Under the pieces are notes generated by a model. That model was not told the origin of the DNA. It saw only the letters and a program-made list of their open reading frames with translations, and made no database searches. Source: Tetrapyrgos nigripes (lineage: Eukaryota > Basidiomycota > Agaricomycetes > Agaricales > Campanellaceae). Taken from it: a stretch of DNA of 64,000 nt. Within the stretch, counting starts at the first letter, position 1, and each line of letters opens with the position of its first letter. Below are positions 56,705-64,000 of this stretch, in pieces. The stretch is from positions 372,001 through 436,000 of the forward strand of contig JAACJM010000017.1 in NCBI GenBank assembly GCA_013368315.1, in the 5' to 3' direction. Position numbers and translations under genes: made by a program.

Positions 56705-57732
56705 ATGAAGACCTCTGCATCCTTCGCATCTCTCCTCTCTCTCGTTCTCGCTGTTACTACTGTTTCAGCTGTACGTGCTTTTTCTTCCGACTATTCATTC
56801 ATCCTTACTTACACTGTTCTTTCTCATTCTCGTATCTTGTTATACAGGCCCCTCGTCCCCAAATCATCGCAGACCCATCTAGCGTCAGCTCCGACCCTGC
56901 CTCCGCGCCAGCCTCCACGCCCGTGCCAATCCCTCAACCGAGCTCTACCGCCGTCACTAGCTCATCTAGCGTCAGCTCCGACCCTGCCTCCACACCCGTA
57001 TCAATCCCTCAACCGAGCTCTACCGCCGTCACTAGCTCTCTTGCTGGATCTGGTCCTAGCGGTCTGCCCTCAGGTTTCTCTGGAGGCCAGGGCGGCGGTC
57101 CAGGTGGTTTCCCTCACCATCACCACCACCACCACTACTCTCAATCTGCCAGTGGTTTCCCCGGTGGTCCTGGTCCTTCAGGCTCTGGCTTCCCCAACCC
57201 CTCTGGGTCTGGATTTCCCGGTGCTCCCGGTCCCTCAGGTTCTGGTTTCCCCAACCCCTCAGGGTCTGAATTTCCCGGTGCTCCCGGTCCCTCGGGCTCA
57301 GGTGCATCGCCGAGCTCAGTTGCCGTGACCACGGCCTCAGTTCCTACTTCCTCTGGAGTAGACCCATCGATGACTATTGATTCGTCTCCTCTTCCCTCTT
57401 CTGGAACCGTATCTGCGACTGAGTCTGGATCTGCTGTATCCTCTCCTGTGACCAGTGGTACAGAGTCCGGTTCAGCTGTATCCTCTCCCGTACCCAGTGG
57501 TACAGAGTCTGGTTCAGATGCAGCTACCCCCACAGAGTCCGGCTCTGCTATACCCACTGGTACTGCAACCGAGTCTGGCTCAGACGCCCCCACTGGTACC
57601 GAGACTGCCTCTGGTTCAGATGACGCTAGCCCAACTGAGTCAGGCTCTGCTGTATCCTCTCCTGTACCCACCGAGAGCGAGACCCCATCTGCATCTGCAT
57701 CTGCCACCGGTGTTGAAGCTACTACTGCTTAA
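56705..57732 (+). CDS. Secreted Ser/Pro/Gly-rich low-complexity protein
   Basis: Two exons, 56705..56770 and 56848..57732, give 316 residues. Exon 1 is exactly the signal peptide MKTSASFASLLSLVLAVTTV plus SA. The mature chain has two SSVSSDPAS...PIPQPSSTAVTS repeats, a GGQGGGPGGFPHHHHHHH segment with seven His, about three 18-residue repeats of the GFPGAPGPSGSGFPNPSGS type, and a tail of TESGSAVSSPV repeats. There is no hydrophobic C-terminal tail, so a GPI anchor is unlikely. This fits a secreted wall or matrix protein; the His run could bind metal. No family is recognised. A TATA box upstream supports expression. Confidence 0.8.
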
Positions 57733-58321
57733 ATGCCCACGATTACGATTACAACAATTACAATAACGAGAGGAGGAGGGAAGGTAGATGGTAGATGGGA
57801 AGATAAAATGGTTTTGATGAGAAGAGATATAGAAACGACTGAAGCCGAACCGGTTGATTTTCCAACGACGATTATACTACACATACTATACTAACTTTCA
57901 CTCGCCGCGATTACATTTACACGTACATACACTCTCATTCGTACTCTTGCATCGAGTATTTATTTATTGTTAATATAGCTCATTTACTCTATCGGACAAA
58001 GGCGGCGACTTTGCCCTTTGCTCTGTGCATGCATTGAGAGGTGTCTGAACGGAGCGAGAGCTACCGTACCTGCGTCTGAGATGTTGACCTACTTTAAAGT
58101 TCTAACGCCTCAGTCTCGCTCGGTCGATAATCAGGGTGTACACTCCAGTGCATGAGTAGTACTCATATACCTCAGGCTTTGCGTGGATTAAATTGCTTGC
58201 GACACTTGGGACGTCTGTAAAGCGTGAGTGGGAAAACCAAAATTGAATAATAATTACAGCAAAAGTGGACGAGTAAAGTGATCATGTCTACACTTTACAA
58301 GATTGCACAGCGCAACTTTGA
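57733..58321. other. Intergenic between convergent genes
   Basis: The 3' flanks of two genes. Nothing else is seen. Confidence 0.6.
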
Positions 58322-60299
58322 TTAAACGGCCGAAAAAATAAACGCAGCTAACTTGCTCGGCCTCACACTCTCCAATTTCCACCCAGTCTCCTTCCCCAAC
58401 TGCTCGAATTCATCTCGAGTTCGTTCTTTGCCTGCGAGGAATGCCATCGTCTGACGGAAGTATCAATACCAATGATCAGCCACAGGGTCTCAAAGATAAG
58501 TATCAAAGTGAAATTCATTGAACTCACCCCCATATCCATCATAGTCGAGAAACCCTCTGCTCCAATTCCCAAATTCCCCAGAAGAGGATACGGCGACTTC
58601 TGGATTTTAAATCCATCCTCGGTCAAAAGCCTATCATCCTCACACGTATACCTCGCCAACGCATCAAACGCTACCAATTTCGATTTCGACTCAGGTCCAG
58701 CAGCTTCTCGTAGATGTGTTAGAATCTTTTTGCATTCAGCGTTGGACCAATCGTGTAGGATGTTACGAAGGAAATAGATCGAGGCGTTTCGAGTGACACT
58801 GACGGTGGGTTGGGGGCTGAGGAAGCTGTGGACTGTAGAAGGGGTAAAGGAACCGTGAGCATAAGATTAAGATCCAGACAAGACACGATAAGGATAAGAT
58901 GCCCACCTTCAAGTTTAACGCGTCCACTTTCAATGGCTTCGGGGTCGTTCTCAGCCCAGAACTAATGAGTATAGTAAAGACAATAAGGGTTCGAGTCGCG
59001 TCGATTTTGAATTCTCAAAGCACGGAGCAACGCACTCGCCTTCTTAGCATTGGCAATCGGCTGTTCAAGGTCCTGCACGACATAACGCAACTGGGGAAAA
59101 GCTTTCTTCAACGTAAGGCAGGCGGAACCCGTACTTCCTCCAACATCAACCACAATATCGTTCTCCTGTAAAGACGCCCCAGAGGACGCGATAGCTAGTC
59201 GCGCATCAAAGATCTGGCACACTTCGATGAACTTTGAGCCACAATAAAAGTACTCACCAGAAACAAATCCCTCCGCCGAATGCTGCGCATCAGTACCTTT
59301 CATCACAGCAACAATTCTACGTGCACGCCATTCATACCCTGGTTGAGCAGACCATTCCCAAAGCGTCAATGGAGTTTGGAATTTGAGGTTGAACATCGTA
59401 GGGGCTTGAGTTGGATCTTTGATGTAGGAAGAGAAGCAGGACATGGCTTCGAGAGGTTCTGTGGCTCTAGGGTTTGGAGAAACATTTGACGTTTATATTA
59501 TTTATTAGGACATCATGATGGAGAAAGAGAGAAAGAATGGAAAATGAAACGCAGAACAAAACTCACAGCATATGTACGAAAGCAGCGGATGGAGCATTAT
59601 CAAATTGGGCGATTGGGCTGGTAATCAGTCACGGTCAGGCGAATGGATACCATTGATATCATGCTGAGAAATCACTCACTCATCCTTGATTTCCTGCAAA
59701 GTTTTACTTTTGAGAAGTAGAGAAGAGTTGCGGTTATTTACAAAGACATTCGGAGAGACTTCTTTGAATATATGTCGTGTTGCGAGGAATCTGAGGATTC
59801 GAGCTGCACGAGGAAATTCTTAGGTCTATCATATGAAAGATCGTCTATAATGGAGAATACTCACATAGATACGAAGCATCTACTCCAGTAGCTGCGGAAA
59901 TATCGTCCACATGGAGTCCCTATAAGTACAGCATGTTCAGAGCTCCAGCTACTTGTGGTACAATCAACAGCCAACTTTCCGTACCTTCGACCCCGCCTCC
60001 TTTAACACGTCCGGAACATTCACATCGACAACAAACCCCAACGTAGCAGTCTCAAACATTCCTCCCGTATGCAGTTGAATAATTTCAATTGGAGATTGTA
60101 CAGTCGCGATTAGCTGACTTGCAGCAGCGACGATGAGTTGGCGAATATTATTGATGTTAGGATCAAATTCCAGAGGACTTGGCTGGAAGGGAGCGTCAAC
60201 AGAAGGTACTTGAGTACCAGCTTTGGCATATGCGGCTTGAAGCGTTTCGGTCTGAGCGGATATGATTTGAGCGAGGGCTTTCAAAGCAGAGTCAGCCAT
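58322..60299 (-). CDS. O-methyltransferase (class I SAM-dependent, OMT2 type)
   Basis: Nine exons fit in frame: 60299..59985, 59919..59865, 59803..59680, 59617..59567, 59466..59258, 59194..59040, 58961..58907, 58832..58528 and 58450..58322, giving 465 residues. The N-terminal half is the dimerisation region (LHVDDISAATGVDASYL, a winged helix). SAM motif I is DIVVDVGGSTGSACLTL, with the acidic residue of motif II in VVQDLEQPIANA. RNILHDWSNAECKKIL carries the likely catalytic His, as in COMT-like plant and fungal enzymes. It should move a methyl group from SAM to a hydroxyl of a small molecule, often a secondary metabolite. The sixth intron starts with GC (59039..59038); using the nearby GT gives a stop. 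No biosynthetic neighbours are seen. Confidence 0.88.
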
Positions 60300-60804
60300 G
60301 ATGATTATGATATTGATGAGAGATGTAAGAGATGTCGAAAGGGGGCCCTTGAACTTGAGTTAGGTCGAAGCTGAGCTGGAGGGTTTGCTTGAGGAAAATC
60401 CCTTCGTGTTCTAACAGCTGGTTCAAATAGCTCACCTTGAACTGGGGGTCGGATGCTGGCGGCGAAATCTGAGCAATAAGGCTCATGCAAATCTATAGGG
60501 AAAAACGGCTGAAACCTCGCAGGTGATCGCCGGTTTCTACCCTAGCAGTTGTGCCAAGCCGAGTGAACTCGTCATCTTCTCTCTGTCATATTTCAAGTGA
60601 CCCATTATAACGCTTGAGTAAAGGTGTTACTCTATTGGTTAGCGAAATTTGTACGGGACTATCAGACAAAGTCTTAAGGAGACGCATTGTGAAAAAACAT
60701 ACACATTCTACGTACTGCGGGACCAACTTGTTCATATACAAGCCTCGTATTCATACATCTCTCGAACCAGGATTACTCTTTTTATTCGCCATATCAAGCA
60801 CTGG
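60300..60804. other. Promoter side of the O-methyltransferase gene
   Basis: A minus-strand frame starts at 60486 (MSLIAQISPPASDPQFK) and stays open to 60292, overlapping the gene start in another frame. It may be an upstream ORF in the leader. Nothing else is seen. Confidence 0.4.
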
Positions 60805-61720
60805 GTGCAAACACTTGTAAATCCTCTGCTTTACTGAGGTTTTACAAGAGTATTACACCAAGCCAATCAATATGTAAGACTCCTTGTCATACATTAGTAT
60901 TACAAGAGACAGAAAAAATTAGAACAACCTTGTATGACCATTGTAAGTCACAAAGAAATACCATGGACTTTCAGTGTGACTTGCTGTCACTGTATACCCT
61001 TGGTGGATATACTGTGGAATTACACAGGAATTTCAGAGTGACTTTTTGTCACAATATGTCATGTAGTAAGACACATAAGAAATACTGGAGTATTTCAGTG
61101 TGACAGATAATCACAGTATAACAAACAGTAAGGCAAGAGAGATTTACAAAGAACTTACAAGGAAGCAAAATCTGCAGGAAATTTACAAAGTGACAATCAA
61201 GTCACAGTAATACACTTGTAAGACTAGCTGTATTATGAAGGAATTACAAGAAAGATTTGCTACAAACACTGGTAAATCCTCAGCCTTACTGGAGTATTAC
61301 AAGAGTATTATGGGGAACCAATCAATATGTAAGTTGGCTTGACTTACAAGTGTATTACAAAATAGACAAAAAATGAGGACTATTCTGAAAGACCATTGTA
61401 AGCTGCAAGGACATACCATGGACTTTCAGTGTGAGGCTTTGTCACAGTATAGCATTGAAGAGCATACAGTGGAATTACAAGGTGACTTTTTTGTCACAGT
61501 ATGTCTTCTTGTAAAACAGAACTGAAATACCAGGGTATTTCAGTGTGAGATAATGTCACAGTAAGACAATTTGTAACCAAGTAAAATTTACAGAGAACTT
61601 ACCAGAAGGTAGAACTTGAAAGTCTTGGGTAAGACTGCTCATATTTACACTGAATTTACGGAGGGACAGCTGTGTCACAGTAATACTCTAGAAAGACTTG
61701 TGACTTTACAAGGGAATTAC
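60805..61720. repeat. Tandem repeat, period about 455 bp, two units
   Basis: The unit starting GCAAACACTTGTAAATCC near 60808 recurs as ACAAACACTGGTAAATCC near 61263. Shared landmarks are CCAATCAATATGTAAG, GACCATTGTAAG, ATACCATGGACTTTCAGTGT and TATTTCAGTGTGA. Both are AT-rich with many TTACA/TGTAA words. No coding potential. Confidence 0.8.
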
Positions 61721-61815
61721 AAGATGCAGGTTTTAAAAGTCTATCTCGTAAGTCTCTGGAAAAAACCTGCATGCTAAATGGAGAATATACAGTGTGACAG
61801 ACTGGTCACAGTAAG
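60970..61815. repeat. Array of nine short GTGAC/GTCAC hairpins
   Basis: Stems of the form CAGTGTGAC-loop-GTCACAGTA occur near 60972, 61034, 61096, 61190, 61426, 61482, 61541, 61662 and 61791, with loops of about 5-8 nt (for example GTGACTTTTTTGTCACAGTA). Spacing is roughly 60-100 bp within a repeat unit. The stems are better conserved than the sequence between them. Confidence 0.75.
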
Positions 61816-62046
61816 ACACTTGTAAGTCACAAGACATTACAATGACTTTACTGAAAAGTGACTATTTTGTAAGTCATCATGTATATCCAATGGACTTACA
61901 AGAGACTTGTTGGATGGATTTGCAGTGCATGTCAATTAAGTAATACAGAAGGGCTTACTGAAAATTTACAGAATGTAATACAATGAATTCATTCAACCAG
62001 GTCAATTAAATGTTACTGAATATAAATAGACAGCTCAGGCTGGACT
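61721..62046. other. AT-rich stretch continuing the repeat family
   Basis: Contains GCAGGTTTTAAAAGTCTATC near 61726, followed by AAAAAACCTGCATGC, a palindromic pair also found in the DUF6534 introns. No gene. Confidence 0.5.
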
Positions 62047-64000
62047 ATGTCTGCCTTGTCATCTTCGTCTGCTCAGTCTGTTAGGTCTGCCTTGTCTGCC
62101 TTGTCTGCCTTGTCTGCCCCGTCTGCCCCATCTGTCTCATCTGCCTCATTTGCTCCATCTGCCTCGTCTGCTCCATCTGCCTTGTCTGCCGTGTCTGCCT
62201 TGGGACTGCCTTGTCATCTTTGTCTGCTCAGTCTGTTAGGTCTGCTTTGTCTGCCTCGTCTGCCTCGTCTGCCTCGTCTGCCTTGTCTGCGGGGCAGACA
62301 AGGCAGACGGAGCAGACGGAGCAGACGGAGCAGACGGAGCAGACGGAGCAGACGGGGCAGACGAGGCAGACGGAGCAGACGAGGCAGACGGTGCAGACGA
62401 GGCAGACGGGGCAGACGAGGCAGACAGGGCAGACGAGGCAGATGGGGCAGACAAGGCAGACGAGGCAGACGGGGCAGACAAGGCAGATGAGGCAGACAGA
62501 GCAGACGAGGCAGACGGTGCAGACGAGGCAGACGAGGCAGACGGAGCAGACAAGGCAGACGAGGCAGACGAGGCAGATGAGGCAGACGAGGCAGACGAGG
62601 CAGATGAGGCAGACGAGGCAGACGAAGCAGACCGGGCAGACGAAGCAGACCGGGCAGACCGGGCAGACGAGGCAGACGGGGCAGACGAGGCAGACGAGGC
62701 AGACGGGGCAGACGAGGCAGACGAGGCAGACGGGGCAGACGAGGCAGACGAGGCAGACGGGGCAGACGAGGCAGACGAGGCAAACGGGGCAGACGAGGCA
62801 GACGGGGCAGACAAGGCAGACGAGGAGACGAGGCAGACGGGGCAGACGAGGCAGACGAAGCAGACGGGGCAGACGGGGCAGACGAAGCAGACGGGGCAGA
62901 CGGGGCAGACGGAGCAGACGAGGCAGACGGGGCAGACGGAGCAGACGAGGCAGACGGGGCAGACGGAGCAGACGAGGCAGACGGGGCAGACGGAGCAGAC
63001 GAGGCAGACGAGGCAGACGGAGCAGACGAGGCAGACGAGGCAGACGGAGCAGACGAGGCAGACGAGGCAGACGGAGCAGACGAGGCAGACGAGGCAGACG
63101 GAGCAGACGAGGCAGACGAGGCAGACGGAACAGACGAGGCAGACGAGGCAGACGGAGCAGACGAGGCAGACGAGGCAGACGAGCAGACGAGCAGACGAGG
63201 CAGACGAGGCAGACGGAGCAGACGAGGCAGACGAGGCAGACGGAGCAGACGAGGCAGACGAGGCAGACGGAGCAGACGAGGCAGACGAGGCAGACGGAGC
63301 AGACGAGGCAGACGAGGCAGACGGAGCAGACGAGGCAGACGAGGCAGACAAGGCAGACGAGGCAGACGGAGCAGACGAGGCAGATGGGGCAGACAAGGCA
63401 GACGGAGCAGACAAGGCAGACGGGGCAGACGAGGCAGACAGAGCAGGCGAGGCAGACAGAGCAGACGAGGCAGACGGAGCAGACGAGGCAGACGAGGCAG
63501 ACGGAGCAGACAAGGCAGATGGAGCAGACAAGGCAGACAAGGCAGACAAGGCAGACAAGGCAGACAAGGCAGACAAGGCAGACGGAGCAGACGAGGCAGA
63601 CGGAGCAGACAAGGCAGAGAAGGCAGATGAGGCAGACAAGGCAGACAAGGCAGACGGAGCAGACAAGGCAGACAAGGCAGACAAGGCAGACAAGGCAGAC
63701 AAGGCAGACAAGGCAGACAGAGCAGGCGGAGCAGACGAGGCTGACGGAGCAGAGGAGGCAGACGGAGCAGATGAGGCAGACGAGGCAGACGAGGCTGACG
63801 GAGCAGACGGAGCAGATGAGGCAGACGAGGCAGACGAGGCTGACGGAGCAGACGGAGCAGATGAGGCAGACGAGGCAGACGGAGCAGACGAGGCAGACGA
63901 GGCAGACGGAGCAGACGAGGCAGACGAGGCAGACGGAGCAGACGAGGCAGACGAGGCAGACGGAGCAGACGAGGCAGACGAGTCAGACGGAGCAGACGAG
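62047..64000. repeat. 9-bp-period minisatellite with head-to-head inversion, open at window end
   Basis: From about 62060 to 62288 the units are (GTC TGC CTT/CTC)-type. From 62291 to the window end they are the complement, GCAGACGAG, GCAGACGGA and GCAGACAAG, about 190 units. The switch is a palindrome: GTCTGCCTTGTCTGC, three G, then GCAGACAAGGCAGAC. Units vary mainly at the last three bases. A 40-bp segment with CTTGTCATCTTTGTCTGC is itself duplicated in the left arm (62058 and 62212). Long open frames exist on both strands (a 491-codon one on the minus strand), but they come from the stop-free unit; the frame changes within them through indels such as near 63180, arguing against coding. Confidence 0.9.

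Noticed and set aside
60970..61815. CRISPR-like array
   Set aside because: Repeats are short hairpins of variable spacing in a eukaryotic genome, with no cas genes and no fixed direct repeat.
62236..63711. 491-codon minus-strand frame of Ser/Ala/Pro repeats
   Set aside because: It is a by-product of the stop-free 9-bp minisatellite. Other frames are equally open, and the repeat phase shifts inside it through indels.

Overview
The window is nuclear DNA of a filamentous basidiomycete, most likely an Agaricomycete. The genes are split by many 45-90 bp GT-AG introns. They belong to families typical of mushroom-forming fungi: DUF6534 and DUF2306 membrane proteins, cyclin-like proteins, F-box proteins, O-methyltransferase, M28 peptidase, GNAT, AlkB-like and nitrilase. 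There are no ribosome-binding sites or operons. All functions are inferred from sequence motifs and remembered family patterns; no database was searched.

Layout. 1-7.9 kb: 3' part of a cyclin-like gene, a short foldback element, and a roughly 3 kb inverted-terminal-repeat element that carries a complete but decayed gag-only Ty1/copia-type retroelement. 7.9-18 kb: a large membrane protein with a serine-rich tail, a DUF2306 protein and a disordered serine-rich protein, all on the minus strand. 18.9-19.5 kb: a hAT-like MITE with an 8-bp target duplication. 19.6-34.3 kb: gene-dense, with nitrilase, a second cyclin-like gene, a secreted M28 peptidase, an F-box protein, a small secreted protein, a GNAT acetyltransferase, an AlkB-like dioxygenase and a secreted Ser/Thr/Cys repeat protein.

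34.3-56.4 kb is an accessory region built around a tandem segmental duplication of about 10 kb. It holds two intact 12-exon DUF6534 genes with identical exon phases. Threonine-tRNA-like sequences lie at several block junctions, some of them split exactly at the anticodon-loop intron site. It also holds a tRNA-Lys(CTT) gene, an SR-rich disordered protein, two TIR elements and a truncated third block.

56.7-60.3 kb: a secreted low-complexity protein and an O-methyltransferase. 60.8-64 kb: a 455-bp tandem repeat studded with short hairpins, then a 9-bp-period minisatellite with a head-to-head inversion that runs off the window end.

The genes do not form an obvious pathway. The strongest oddities are the tRNA-Thr-like block junctions, the repeated GC-AG introns, the gag-only retroelement, the hairpin array and the inverted minisatellite.
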